From a bacterium (lineage in GTDB: Bacteria; Patescibacteriota; UBA1384; VFKW01), in the NCBI GenBank assembly GCA_030647355.1, contig JAUSIS010000013.1, forward strand, positions 1 to 48,352: DNA of 48,352 bases, written 5' to 3'. The notes beneath the pieces were generated by a model. It did no database searches. It was given only the letters and a program-made list of their open reading frames with translations, and was not told the DNA's origin. Position 1 is the first letter of the stretch. Every line of letters starts with the position of its first letter. Both the position numbers and the translations under genes were made by a program. This document shows positions 26,433-36,807 of this stretch, in pieces.

Positions 26433-27638
26433 TTACTTCATCTCTGCTAATTTCACCTTAACAGTCTTCTCTTTTCTATCTCGCATTAGCTTTAGAGTAA
26501 CTTCGTCACCGGGTTTATATTTTCCAAGTATTGATCTTAACGAACTCTTTTCATCTATTCTATCTCCGTTGATCTCGATAATTATATCGCCTATTTGAAG
26601 CCCTGCTTTTTCCGCCGGACTTCCGGATACAATCGCTGTCTGACCCATAGGCGCATAGATCAATACTCCATAATCAACTGGTAAATTGTAATTCTTTGCC
26701 ACTTGAGCATTTACAGGCACAAAACTCACTCCCAACATCGGACGCACAATTTTTCCAGTATTTTTTACTGACTCTAAAGCATTTTTAATTGAATTGATGG
26801 GAATCGCAAAACCCAAACCTTGATCAGGCCCCTTGGCAGTATTAATTCCTACCACTTTTCCCTGTAGATTAACTAATGGACCCCCGCTGTTTCCCGGAAA
26901 TATCGAGGCATCAGTCTGGATTAATCCTTCTAATCTTTCAGTAACACCGGTTGACGGATCAGAAGGAGAAACTTGACGATTTTTTGCCGAAACCACACCA
27001 ACAGTTACAGAATTTTCATACTCACCTAAGGCATTGCCTACGGCAATCACCCACTGCCCAACCTTCAACTGATCCGAATCCCCTAAATCCGCCATCGGCA
27101 AGGATCGCTCATCAATCTTAACAAATGCTAAATCATCATAAGGATCGCGAGCAATGACCTTGGCAGAATATTTCTTTCCATCAGCCAGATAGACAGTATA
27201 ATTAGCATTCTCGTCACTTACAACATGTTTATTAGTAACAATAATTCCATCGCTTGTCACAATAAACCCGCTCGCCGCCGACTCACTAGAAGCAAAACTA
27301 TAAGGACTGGCTACTTCTTCTCCGGTTATACTGACAACCGATGGCTTGATAGTTTCTGCCGCCTTAATAATCGCCGAACTCTCTTCTACCACAATCCTCT
27401 CGGTCTTAGTTCGATTAATACTCAAAGGAGAATCGGCTTTTATCCCAAGTGCACTTCTCCACCTTGCCCCCGTAGTGGTTGAATTCAAAAAGACTAAACT
27501 GCCGAGAGAACCAAAAGCACCCGCAATAAATCCGGTAACGATCAAGGCTACCAATAGCCAAGTCCTGATTTTACCCGAAGAACGATTATGAACTTTGAAA
27601 GATCTTGATCCTTCTAGAGTAGTATCTTTAGACATCAA
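26433..27638 (-). CDS. HtrA/DegP-type S1C serine protease with PDZ
   Basis: TNKHVVSD, DPYDDLAFVKID, FPGNSGGPLVN catalytic triad; C-terminal PDZ; N-terminal TM. Confidence 0.94.
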   Translation of the reverse strand: MMSKDTTLEGSRSFKVHNRSSGKIRTWLLVALIVTGFIAGAFGSLGSLVFLNSTTTGARWRSALGIKADSPLSINRTKTERIVVEESSAIIKAAETIKPSVVSITGEEVASPYSFASSESAASGFIVTSDGIIVTNKHVVSDENANYTVYLADGKKYSAKVIARDPYDDLAFVKIDERSLPMADLGDSDQLKVGQWVIAVGNALGEYENSVTVGVVSAKNRQVSPSDPSTGVTERLEGLIQTDASIFPGNSGGPLVNLQGKVVGINTAKGPDQGLGFAIPINSIKNALESVKNTGKIVRPMLGVSFVPVNAQVAKNYNLPVDYGVLIYAPMGQTAIVSGSPAEKAGLQIGDIIIEINGDRIDEKSSLRSILGKYKPGDEVTLKLMRDRKEKTVKVKLAEMK

Positions 27639-27675
27639 ACACCTCTTAAGCCCACCCTTATTAATTTATAGTAAT

Positions 27676-27924
27676 TTATTTTTTATCTGCCTTTTTATGT
27701 TCAGCGATTTTAGACAATATTTCAGCAATCCCCTTGCCCACTACGGCTACATTCAACACAGCTGGGATAAGTCTTACCAGAGCATCGCTGGCTGTATCGG
27801 AAACTCTAGTCCAACTAGAAAGAACATGATTTGCTCGATATAAAGTAACTATCAGCATAACAATCACCACCAACAAACCAATAAGAGCTACAACAAATAG
27901 TGTATCAATTAACCCAAAAGACAT
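27676..27924 (-). CDS. small membrane protein
   Basis: 82 aa with single strong TM helix. Confidence 0.65.
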   Translation of the reverse strand: MSFGLIDTLFVVALIGLLVVIVMLIVTLYRANHVLSSWTRVSDTASDALVRLIPAVLNVAVVGKGIAEILSKIAEHKKADKK

Positions 27925-27961
27925 CTTTCCCTCCCCATTAACTTATATTACTAATGTATGA

Positions 27962-28483
27962 CTATTTCTTGTTGTCGTCAAGTACGACAAATGGACCTTT
28001 ATCCAATACCGAGTTGGGAATTACATGTAAATTGCCTTCATTGTCCCTAATTCTGACTTTCCTGATGTCAATATATTCGATCAATCCCTCGACATCCACC
28101 GTCTTAATCTTCTGACCTATCTTAAAATCTGGATCTTTGGTTAAAAATAACCCGGACAATATATCGGAAACTAGGTAATTGGCACCAGTTGCCAGTAAAA
28201 CACCAAAAATCGCCACCGATCCGGATAACGCTAAAGCAACCTGTGGTAACCCTAGACTCTGGAAAACCAGCGCCAAAAGAATTGCCCACAGAAGAATATT
28301 TACTACTGATAGAAAAATCTGCTTGACTGCCCTCGGTGTTTTAATAACACTAAAACCAAATTTAACCAGATGATTAATTATTATAAGCGCAATATAACCA
28401 ACGACCAAAGCAATCAGTGCCCCGGGAATTCTGGGCCAGGCATTCATTATTGGCTTGGAAAATGCATCTAATATACTATCCAC
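27962..28483 (-). CDS. small MscS-family mechanosensitive channel
   Basis: GVLLATGANYLVSDILSGLFLTKDPDFKIGQKIKTVDVEGLIEYIDIRKVRIRDNEGNLHVIPNS. Confidence 0.88.
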   Translation of the reverse strand: MDSILDAFSKPIMNAWPRIPGALIALVVGYIALIIINHLVKFGFSVIKTPRAVKQIFLSVVNILLWAILLALVFQSLGLPQVALALSGSVAIFGVLLATGANYLVSDILSGLFLTKDPDFKIGQKIKTVDVEGLIEYIDIRKVRIRDNEGNLHVIPNSVLDKGPFVVLDDNKK

Positions 28484-28489
28484 AAACCC

Positions 28490-29050
28490 TCACTCAACCT
28501 TATCCTGATAAATAACATTCCTTTTTAATGATGAATCTGCTAACTTAGCATTCCTTGTTGTAACTGTCGACTCGGAAATGATGAGAATAATGTCGTCACT
28601 GCCTAGCAGATTATCAGGATCGGTTACATCAACCTTTACCCCATCCAAACCTGCCCATTGTATGCCCACTTCTCCTGGATTAGGATCAGCTGGCTGACCC
28701 CAGTAATAATCATAAATACTACAATCCCCATTCTTCCAAAGATTGTCTTCGATCAGTTTCAGGGGAACAATCTCCTCAGAGCCACAAGAAGCACCAGCAT
28801 TAGCATCAGCTGGCCATTTAGTTGCCGAGAAAAGATTCCTGTTATGAAACTCGTTGATCGCCATACCATAAAATTTCATCTCGCTTTTTGCCTTTGCCAC
28901 CCTTGCCCTGTCTCGTCCAGCTTTAAGTCCATATACTATGGTGCTTGCTAAAATTCCGATAATACTCATAACTACTAACACTTCAACCAATGTAAATCCT
29001 AGACGATCGGTCTTCTTAGAATGTACACCCAGTTGGTGGACAATTTTCAT
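28490..29050 (-). CDS. type IV prepilin-like protein
   Basis: RLGFTLVEVLVVMSIIGILAS prepilin N-methylation motif. Confidence 0.85.
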   Translation of the reverse strand: MKIVHQLGVHSKKTDRLGFTLVEVLVVMSIIGILASTIVYGLKAGRDRARVAKAKSEMKFYGMAINEFHNRNLFSATKWPADANAGASCGSEEIVPLKLIEDNLWKNGDCSIYDYYWGQPADPNPGEVGIQWAGLDGVKVDVTDPDNLLGSDDIILIISESTVTTRNAKLADSSLKRNVIYQDKVE

Positions 29051-29735
29051 CCGACCCTCCTATTTTTAACAAAAAACTTCCCATATATTTATAATCTGAT
29101 GCCGAAACTACTTTATCACTAGGCAAAGCCAAACCATCGGGTATCGGCTTCTGCGCATACAGGACTAAAAACCCATTGTCCACATAAGCAGTGCTACCTG
29201 ATGCTAGTCCCAGGTCGTTATCCAACCCCGCCCAGTTAACTCCCACGTAAACTGTATCGTACGATGCCGCACAAGCATTTTTCCGATTACTGCCATTAGT
29301 AGCCAAGGCATCATTAAAATCCACTTGCTGATAATCAGCCGTCCACGGATCGGGAGGACTAGCTTCTTGGGTATCGCTTCTAAAATACTCTCCATAGTTC
29401 GGACTACAAGGAAACCTCTCGTACGCCAAACCGGTACTAATCGTCTCGCTTTTAGACCAAAACCCTCCGTCAGTCAATTCCCAGGGAACAGTATTTAATG
29501 CACCTGTAACCGTACTTCTCGGCCACACGCTATTCATATCCCTATCGTCGCTGTGAACCGAATTATAAGCATTGATCGCATAACCAAGCGATAACATATC
29601 GGATTTTGCTCTGGTAATTCTGCCTTTTTGCCTACTTTTATTCAGCCCATAAATTATTAAACTGACTAGTATACCGATTATAGAAACGACTACTATTAGT
29701 TCAATAAGTGTAAAGGCATCCCTCTTTTTTATCAA
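29016..29735 (-). CDS. type IV prepilin-like protein
   Basis: RDAFTLIELIVVVSIIGILVS prepilin motif. Confidence 0.86.
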   Translation of the reverse strand: MIKKRDAFTLIELIVVVSIIGILVSLIIYGLNKSRQKGRITRAKSDMLSLGYAINAYNSVHSDDRDMNSVWPRSTVTGALNTVPWELTDGGFWSKSETISTGLAYERFPCSPNYGEYFRSDTQEASPPDPWTADYQQVDFNDALATNGSNRKNACAASYDTVYVGVNWAGLDNDLGLASGSTAYVDNGFLVLYAQKPIPDGLALPSDKVVSASDYKYMGSFLLKIGGSDENCPPTGCTF

Positions 29736-31138
29736 TCATCCCTCCCGCTGGCAATTTTACTAACAATGATTTCCCGTGTCTTTATCGAATCCGCCTGCCC
29801 CCTTGTTTCTTTCATTACTTGCCCGACCAGATACCCAATCGCCATATCCTTACCCTTCTTACAATCATTAACTGCCTGGCTATTAGTCTTAAGAATACGA
29901 TCAATAATTTCAATTAATTCATTTGCCCCATTAAGAGTTCGAATGTCCATCTCTTCAACGATTTTTATTGGCGACTTCTCTGGCGAACTATTTAATCGCT
30001 TCAATACCTCTCTACCAATTGTAACATTTATTTTTTTATCATCAATTAACTGCATTAGATCGCCAAAAAACTCCGGCTTGATCTGAAAATTCACCTCTTC
30101 CTGGACTATCCAATTAGCCACACTTCTGGCATTTAAAGCTTTACAAATTCTCACTACCTTATCGAAATAATCTCCGGAGATTCCAATAGACGTCAATACT
30201 TCAGCATAATTAGCCGGCACGCCCATATTTTTATACCTTGTCCTGCGTTCGGCAGGCAGTTCCGGAATGATACTTTTGATTTGACTGAGCCATTCTTGAG
30301 AAATCTCCACCGGAGGCAAATCGGGCTCTGGGAAATAACGGTAGTCCATCGCCGTTTCCTTGGCCCTCTGTGAGAATGTTAATCTCTTATCCTCATTCCA
30401 ACCCCTGGTCTCTTGCACAATTTTTCCACCTTTCTGTAATATCTCAGTTTGTCTATGTATCTCAAAATCAACAGATTTCTCAACAGCCATAAATGAGTTT
30501 AAATTTTTGATTTCTACCTTTGTGCCAAAAGATTGCGCGCCCATTTCCCTAACCGAAATATTGACCTCTACCCGCATTTCCCCCTTTTCCATATTAGTTT
30601 TAGAAATTCCTAATGTACGAAGTATCAACTGCAACTCTTGGGCAAAATTCGCCGCTTGAAGCCCTGTCGTAATATCGGGTTCTGTCACCAACTCCATCAG
30701 AGGCACTCCAGAACGGTTAAAGTCCACCAGAGAATAATCCTCCCCTTTTGGATGAATCAATTTGCCAGTATCTTCTTCCAAATGGATTCTTGTAATACCA
30801 ATCTTCTTACCCCCCACTTCAAGAAAACCTTTATAAGCAAGTGGCAAATCATATTGCGAAATCTGATAACCCTTGGGTAGATCTGGATAATAGTAATTCT
30901 TGCGATCCCATTTACTGAACTTATTAATCTGACAATTCATCGCCAGTCCCGACATAATAACCCAATCCAAAGCTTTTCTATTCATAACCGGCAGCGTTCC
31001 TGGCAGACCCATACAGACTGGGCAAATATTTTTATTTGGCTCGCTATGAAAAGGGTCGTTTTTGCTACTACAAAACATCTTGCTTTCAGTGTTGAGTTCC
31101 GCATGTATTTCTAGCCCGATTACCGCCTCGTATTTCAT
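29732..31138 (-). CDS. gatB: Asp-tRNA(Asn)/Glu-tRNA(Gln) amidotransferase subunit B
   Basis: VIGLEIHAELNTESKMFC, CPVCMGLPGTLPV, DFNRSGVPLMELVTEPD. Confidence 0.97.
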   Translation of the reverse strand: MKYEAVIGLEIHAELNTESKMFCSSKNDPFHSEPNKNICPVCMGLPGTLPVMNRKALDWVIMSGLAMNCQINKFSKWDRKNYYYPDLPKGYQISQYDLPLAYKGFLEVGGKKIGITRIHLEEDTGKLIHPKGEDYSLVDFNRSGVPLMELVTEPDITTGLQAANFAQELQLILRTLGISKTNMEKGEMRVEVNISVREMGAQSFGTKVEIKNLNSFMAVEKSVDFEIHRQTEILQKGGKIVQETRGWNEDKRLTFSQRAKETAMDYRYFPEPDLPPVEISQEWLSQIKSIIPELPAERRTRYKNMGVPANYAEVLTSIGISGDYFDKVVRICKALNARSVANWIVQEEVNFQIKPEFFGDLMQLIDDKKINVTIGREVLKRLNSSPEKSPIKIVEEMDIRTLNGANELIEIIDRILKTNSQAVNDCKKGKDMAIGYLVGQVMKETRGQADSIKTREIIVSKIASGRDD

Positions 31139-31149
31139 AATTCCTCAAA

Positions 31150-31560
31150 TTAACTTAATGCTTGCAGCTCCTTAAGAACTGTCCGAAAGTTTTCGATTCC
31201 TTTTTTAACTTCAAAGTGCAATACATCAGCATCCAACTCATGCACTAAACGATTGCGTAACTTATGGCCATCCCACGCGGCTTGATACGACATTCTCGAC
31301 ATCATTTTCTCCGCAGATTTTAATCTTTCACCCATGGTTCCCCCCTGTAAACCCTTTGCCATAAGGGTATAATCTAGTAACTTGTCTGCTTCCAGTATCG
31401 CTGTCTTCAATCGGCTGGCTCCGCCCGCCTGAATAAGCATTTCAATTTCAGACCATTTATTTGCCACCATACTTCGATCAATAGAATAAGCCCCTCGCCT
31501 TTTCGTTTCTTTTTGTCCTCCCATGAATCTCAATATTTTTTTCAATCCTTTAAACATCAA
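31150..31560 (-). CDS. hypothetical protein with possible HEPN-like motif
   Basis: 136 aa, helical; HKLRNRLVHELDAD contains RNxxxH. Confidence 0.6.
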   Translation of the reverse strand: MMFKGLKKILRFMGGQKETKRRGAYSIDRSMVANKWSEIEMLIQAGGASRLKTAILEADKLLDYTLMAKGLQGGTMGERLKSAEKMMSRMSYQAAWDGHKLRNRLVHELDADVLHFEVKKGIENFRTVLKELQALS

Positions 31561-31563
31561 TCC

Positions 31564-32277
31564 TCACTTTGCTTTAGAAGCAATAGGAATATCAATTAAT
31601 TTAACTTCCGTCATAGTATCATCTTTGGTAATGCGCGGTACAACATCCATACCGCTGGTTACATGACCAAAAATAGTATAATCTTTAGGCAAGTTCGGCT
31701 GATCTGCTAGTGTTATAAAAAACTGACTGCCATTGGTATTTTTACCTGAATTAGCCATCGCCACAGTTCCTGCTTTATATCCCGACTTATAACTGTCTGT
31801 ATTCGGGTTCAGCTCATCATTAAAATAACCGCCCCAAGCGCTCTCTCCACCCGTGCCGTCGTTTGACGGATCGTTGTCTTTACTAAGTGGATCTCCGCCT
31901 TGTATCACGAACCCGGGCTCAACCCGATGGAATTTTGTTCCGTTATAATAACCTCTTTCAGCTAACAATCTGAAGTTCTCCACAGTTTTGGGCGCGTCTT
32001 TATCGTAGAAAGCAAACTGGATTACCCCTTTAGCTGTTTTGATCTCCACTCCCTTTATTGTCTCAAGCTTAGGCTTTTTAGCGTGGTCATCAAGTTTTCC
32101 AAAAACTACATTAGTACCCAAAACTATCAAAATAGTAAAGAGAAAAGCGGAAAAAATCCTTAAAATAGGATTAGCTACACTCCAAAATTTTTCCCTTCCT
32201 CTCTGCTTAACCTGCTGCTTAATACTCTTCCTGATTTCTTCTTTTTGATCTTTACGAATTCTCTGGTTTCTCCCCAT
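31564..32277 (-). CDS. membrane-anchored cyclophilin-type peptidyl-prolyl isomerase
   Basis: GYYNGTKFHRVEPGFVIQGGDP, GSQFFITLADQPNLPKDYTIFGHV; N-terminal TM. Confidence 0.93.
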   Translation of the reverse strand: MGRNQRIRKDQKEEIRKSIKQQVKQRGREKFWSVANPILRIFSAFLFTILIVLGTNVVFGKLDDHAKKPKLETIKGVEIKTAKGVIQFAFYDKDAPKTVENFRLLAERGYYNGTKFHRVEPGFVIQGGDPLSKDNDPSNDGTGGESAWGGYFNDELNPNTDSYKSGYKAGTVAMANSGKNTNGSQFFITLADQPNLPKDYTIFGHVTSGMDVVPRITKDDTMTEVKLIDIPIASKAK

Positions 32278-33737
32278 TACTCCCCTCCTATCTTACCACG
32301 GAGCATTTCATAACCTTTAGCAATTTGAAAAATCTTATTCTCTTCAAAAGACTTACCTATTAATTGCAACCCAACCGGCAATCCATTACTCATGCCACAT
32401 GGCATAACCAAAGCCGGAACACCCGCAATATTAATTGGTACAGTCATGACATCTTCCAAGTACATTGTCAGAGGATCGCTCGTCTTCTCGCCAATCTTAA
32501 ATGGCAAAGAAGGCGTCACTGGGGTCAGTAGCACATCAACCTTTTCCCATGCCCTGTCATAATCCGCTTTAACCAAAGTACGTACTTTCTGTGCTTTCTT
32601 ATAGTAGGCATCATAATATCCGGCCGAAAGCACATAAGTCCCCAGCATAATTCGTCTTTTTACCTCATTGCCAAATCCCTTTGCTCGGGTTTCTAAATAT
32701 CCATCAATTAAGTTCCTGCCCTCTTCGGACAATCCATACCTAATACCATCGAATCTCGCCAAATTAGAACTGACTTCAGCCGGCATAATAATATAATACG
32801 TAGCCAAAGCATAAGATGTGTGCGGTAACGATATATCTATAATCTCCGCCCCTGCCTTCTTAAAATCATTGATAGCATTCTCTACCGCTTTACGTACGTT
32901 ATCCTTGAGACCAAGACCAAAAAATTCCTTTGGGATACCAATCTTCTTGCCTTTCAAGTTTTCAACCAAATTATCACCATCAAGTTTTTTGTACTCATAG
33001 TTACTGCTGGTACTATCCATACTATCTTTACCGGAAATAATAGAAAATATTATCTCGGCATCTGCTACGTCTTTAGTCATCGGTCCCACCTGATCAAGAG
33101 ACGAAGCCATTGCCAGTAATCCATAGCGCGATACTGCTCCATAAGTCGGCTTCAATCCGACGATGCCGCAATACGCCGCTGGCTGGCGAATAGAACCACC
33201 CGTGTCAGACCCAAGCGCTCCCAAACACATATCAGCTGCTACTGCAGCAGCCGATCCTCCCGACGATCCTCCTGGCACTCGTTCCAAATCCCAAGGATTT
33301 TTCGTTGGACCAAAATATGAACTCTCTGTTGATGATCCCATCGCAAATTCATCCATATTTGTCTTGCCCAAAATAACCGCTCCCGCCTTTTTCAAGACAC
33401 TCACTACAGTTGCATCAAAAGGCGAAATATAATTCTCCAAAATTCTAGAACCAGCCGTTGTACGCACACCCTTTTGCGACAGAACATCTTTTATACCAAG
33501 CGGCACTCCATCCAGCACGCCTAGCCGTTTCCCAGACTTTATCCTCTTATCTGCAGCGGCTGCACTTTCTAGCGCCGCTTCTTTATCTACAGTTATAAAA
33601 GCATTAATTTCTTTATTCTTTTTCTCGATGCGATTCAAACAAGCATTAGCCAGATCTACAGAAGCCACCTCGTGCCTATCTAAAAGCTCGCCTGCCTGTA
33701 GAATGGTTAATTTATATAAACCTTCTCGCTCACTCAT
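32277..33737 (-). CDS. gatA: Asp-tRNA(Asn)/Glu-tRNA(Gln) amidotransferase subunit A
   Basis: GVPLGIKDV, GSSGGSAAAVAADMCLGALGSDTGGSIRQPA amidase signature. Confidence 0.97.
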   Translation of the reverse strand: MSEREGLYKLTILQAGELLDRHEVASVDLANACLNRIEKKNKEINAFITVDKEAALESAAAADKRIKSGKRLGVLDGVPLGIKDVLSQKGVRTTAGSRILENYISPFDATVVSVLKKAGAVILGKTNMDEFAMGSSTESSYFGPTKNPWDLERVPGGSSGGSAAAVAADMCLGALGSDTGGSIRQPAAYCGIVGLKPTYGAVSRYGLLAMASSLDQVGPMTKDVADAEIIFSIISGKDSMDSTSSNYEYKKLDGDNLVENLKGKKIGIPKEFFGLGLKDNVRKAVENAINDFKKAGAEIIDISLPHTSYALATYYIIMPAEVSSNLARFDGIRYGLSEEGRNLIDGYLETRAKGFGNEVKRRIMLGTYVLSAGYYDAYYKKAQKVRTLVKADYDRAWEKVDVLLTPVTPSLPFKIGEKTSDPLTMYLEDVMTVPINIAGVPALVMPCGMSNGLPVGLQLIGKSFEENKIFQIAKGYEMLRGKIGGE

Positions 33738-33740
33738 CCA

Positions 33741-34031
33741 TTACTCCAATACTGTTTTTACTTTGAAATAATCATCAAATAGTTCAGGAGCATTGCTCAT
33801 CAGCTCCTTAGGAGTAATGTCCTGCAATATTACTTTGTCTTCCCTAAACACATTACTTGACCCACTGACACTGGCTGTTTCCAAAACATTATTAGTATCC
33901 ACACTCTCGAGTTGACTCACGTAATTCAAAATCTCCGAGAGCTGCCCGGAAAAATTATTCTTTTCTTTATCAGTAATTTCTATCCGAACTAAATACGCAA
34001 TATGTTCGATATCTTCCCTGCTAAGTTCCAT
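33741..34031 (-). CDS. gatC: Asp-tRNA(Asn)/Glu-tRNA(Gln) amidotransferase subunit C
   Basis: MELSREDIEHIAYLVRIEI...LSEILNYVSQLESVDT; adjacent to gatA. Confidence 0.92.
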   Translation of the reverse strand: MELSREDIEHIAYLVRIEITDKEKNNFSGQLSEILNYVSQLESVDTNNVLETASVSGSSNVFREDKVILQDITPKELMSNAPELFDDYFKVKTVLE

Positions 34032-34203
34032 TATGCTCCTCATCACGTATATCCTATCACAAGAGAAACCAACTAACAATTATTTAAAAAGATTCAGCTC
34101 TTCTTTTACCCTACAAAAAAAGCTGCAAAATTTTACTTCTTTTTATGATATCCCACCAAGAATAAAGATATATATTTACTAGCATGTGATTTAAGCCGCA
34201 GTT

Positions 34204-34566
34204 ATGGGCCGAAAGGAGATGAGAACAATCAAAAAGGGAAGTAGTTGTAGTCTTTCTGTAGACTGGGACAAGCCGGAAGGACAGCCTACTACACTCAAAG
34301 TCCTCGGCGAAATAGATTTGTCAAACGCTGAAGTCCTGGAAGAAGCAATCAATGAGGGAATTCTATCCGGGGAAAAAGAAATCAGGATTAACTTCGACGA
34401 TGTCAGATATCTTGATTCTGAAGGCATTAAAGCCCTGCTCCGCGCACAGCGAAGAATCAAGGATCCCGAAGTCAAACTGGTTCTGTTTTCCCCCAGCGCA
34501 AGTCGTGTCAGCCGTCTCTTTAGACAAGTTGGCCTGACTGAAGTCTTCGACATAAACTTCACCTAA
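34204..34566 (+). CDS. STAS-domain anti-sigma factor antagonist-like protein
   Basis: LKVLGEIDLSNAEVLEEAI...INFDDVRYLDSEGIKALLRAQRRI; start uncertain (34204 or 34219). Confidence 0.82.
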   Translation: MGRKEMRTIKKGSSCSLSVDWDKPEGQPTTLKVLGEIDLSNAEVLEEAINEGILSGEKEIRINFDDVRYLDSEGIKALLRAQRRIKDPEVKLVLFSPSASRVSRLFRQVGLTEVFDINFT

Positions 34567-34584
34567 CCACTCAGATCCGTCTTT

Positions 34585-36630
34585 CTAAGCCCCCGGCTCA
34601 CCTAGGGGCTTTTCTATGAGTAGCTCCTTCAACTCCACTTCGCTAATTATTCTCACACCTAGTTTTCGTGCCCTCTCTAACTTTGACCCCGGCTCTTCTC
34701 CAGCTACTACATAATCCGTTTTATTACTTACAGACTCCGAAACTTCTCCACCTGACGCTCTTATCATATCCTTTGCTTCCTGCCTTGTTATTGAAGATAG
34801 ACTACCCGTTAGAACTAATACCTTACCAGATAATTTTTTATCCACTACTTTGTATCCTTCGTATATAATCTCAACCCCATTTTCCAACAATTGCTCAATA
34901 AATTTTATCCTATGACTATCATGGAAAAAGTCGTAAATACTTCTCGAAACTACAGGACCAATATCCGTCACTTTCTCTAATTCAACCTCGCTTGCTTTCT
35001 GGAGCTTCTCCAAACTCTCATACCTATTAGCTAAATCAATGGCTGTTTCTTCTCCCACATTTAATATTCCCAAGGCATAAATGAATCTGGCTAAACTAAT
35101 CTTTCGATGAGCTGCAATAGAATTAATCAAATTCTCAGATGATTTCTCACCAAAACGCTCCAAAGTAGCAATATCCCTTTCCTTTAACAAAAATATATCG
35201 GCAGCATCCTTTATCAAACCTTCACCAAGAAGTCTATCAACAATTTTCGGCCCAAGACCTTCAATATTAAAAGCCGGTCTCGAAACAAAATGTTCTATCT
35301 GGCGCCTGATAGTTGCAAAGCATTCTATATTTGCGCACCTATAAGCCACCTCTCCTGGGTTTCTAACTACCTCACCTTCGCACATGGGACATTTATCCGG
35401 CATTACAAAATCTTTTTCTCTTCCGGATCTCAATTCCAAAATCGGCTTTACCACCTCCGGAATAACATCCCCTGCTTTTCGAACTACTACCGTATCCCCT
35501 ATCTTTACCCCCTTTCGAACTATTTCATCCATATTATGCAAAGTCGCCCGACAGACAGTCGAACCAGCTACCTCAACCGGTCTAAGATGAGCCACAGGCG
35601 TCAGGACACCAGTCCTGCCAACATTCACAGTAATATCCTCAATAACAGTTATCGCCTCTTCTGCCGGCCACTTGAATGCCACAGCCCCTCGTGGCGCCCT
35701 ACCCACTACCCCTAAATCGGCAAATAGATTCTTATCATTAATATTAACTACCATGCCATCAATCTGAAATGGTAAATCCGGTCTTATTTTTTCCCAATCA
35801 TGCCAAATCTTAATGACCTCATCAATCGAATGGCAAAACTTATTCTGGCTGGCACTTTTAAAACCCAAATCCCTAACTACCAGATGCTCATCCTTATGTG
35901 TTCTCACCTCAACACCGATCGCGGCATAGGCCATAAAATCTAGATTTCTCAGAGCTGTAACTTTTGAATCCAATTGCCGGATAGAACCGGCGGCAGCATT
36001 TCGTGGATTCGCAAATAACTCCTCACCTGCCTCTTTTCTCTGAGCATTCAGCTCATCAAAGCTTTTCGTGGACATATAAACCTCACCCCGAATCTCAATT
36101 CTCTTGCCCTGAGTTTGATTGAAAAATTTTGACTCTTTCCTCAAAGTAAGCGGAATACTCTTTACTGTCTTTAAATTCTCCGTAACATTCTCCCCCACTC
36201 TGCCATCACCTCTTGTTACCCCGTAAGCTAATTCTCCATTCTCATACACCAAACTCGATGCCAGTCCATCCATTTTTAGCTCACAGTAGAAGCCAGACTT
36301 GTCTATCGCTTCCCCGCTGGCAATCTTAACAATCCTCTCGTACCAATCCCGTAATTCCTGCTCGTCAAAGGCATCGTTTAAAGACATCATAGGATATTGA
36401 TGGGTAATTTTTTCAAACTTATCAAGCGCCCTCCCTCCCACTTTCCGGGAAGGAGAATTTTTATCATAAAATTCAGGAAATTCTTGTTCTAATTTCACAA
36501 GCTCTCGCATCAAAGAATCGCGTTCGGCATCTGTTACTTTCGGATCATCCAAAACATGATACCGATAGCGTAGCTCGTCAATATAGGCTCGTAGTTTTTC
36601 GATTCTTTCTTTGGCTTGGCCTTTATTCAT
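34585..36630 (-). CDS. ligA: NAD-dependent DNA ligase
   Basis: YCELKMDGLASSLVYENG (KxDG), Zn finger CPMCEGEVVRNPGEVAYRCANIEC, HhH, BRCT. Confidence 0.97.
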   Translation of the reverse strand: MNKGQAKERIEKLRAYIDELRYRYHVLDDPKVTDAERDSLMRELVKLEQEFPEFYDKNSPSRKVGGRALDKFEKITHQYPMMSLNDAFDEQELRDWYERIVKIASGEAIDKSGFYCELKMDGLASSLVYENGELAYGVTRGDGRVGENVTENLKTVKSIPLTLRKESKFFNQTQGKRIEIRGEVYMSTKSFDELNAQRKEAGEELFANPRNAAAGSIRQLDSKVTALRNLDFMAYAAIGVEVRTHKDEHLVVRDLGFKSASQNKFCHSIDEVIKIWHDWEKIRPDLPFQIDGMVVNINDKNLFADLGVVGRAPRGAVAFKWPAEEAITVIEDITVNVGRTGVLTPVAHLRPVEVAGSTVCRATLHNMDEIVRKGVKIGDTVVVRKAGDVIPEVVKPILELRSGREKDFVMPDKCPMCEGEVVRNPGEVAYRCANIECFATIRRQIEHFVSRPAFNIEGLGPKIVDRLLGEGLIKDAADIFLLKERDIATLERFGEKSSENLINSIAAHRKISLARFIYALGILNVGEETAIDLANRYESLEKLQKASEVELEKVTDIGPVVSRSIYDFFHDSHRIKFIEQLLENGVEIIYEGYKVVDKKLSGKVLVLTGSLSSITRQEAKDMIRASGGEVSESVSNKTDYVVAGEEPGSKLERARKLGVRIISEVELKELLIEKPLGEPGA
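34588..34613 (+). terminator. rho-independent terminator after STAS gene, overlapping ligA 3' end
   Basis: AGCCCCCGGCTCACCTAGGGGCTTTT. Confidence 0.65.
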
Positions 36631-36700
36631 AATCTCATTTTACACCCTTTTTATACCTGATTGCAACATATATATAAGTTCTAAAGCAGCACCTGCTTCC

Positions 36701-36728
36701 TTGCTAAATTTCGAGAATTTGCTATAAT
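36701..36728 (+). promoter_or_regulatory. promoter TTGCTA-N16-TATAAT upstream of plsX
   Basis: Consensus -10 with reasonable -35. Confidence 0.6.
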
Positions 36729-36807
36729 CGCCTCACGTCCTTAAACAACCCTTTTTTAGGGATTATATACAAAATCAGCACAATGAAAGGAAAGCAGGGA
36801 ACCAGTT

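Noticed and set aside
35290-35715. 141-aa plus ORF
   Set aside because: Antisense to ligA, with no independent support.
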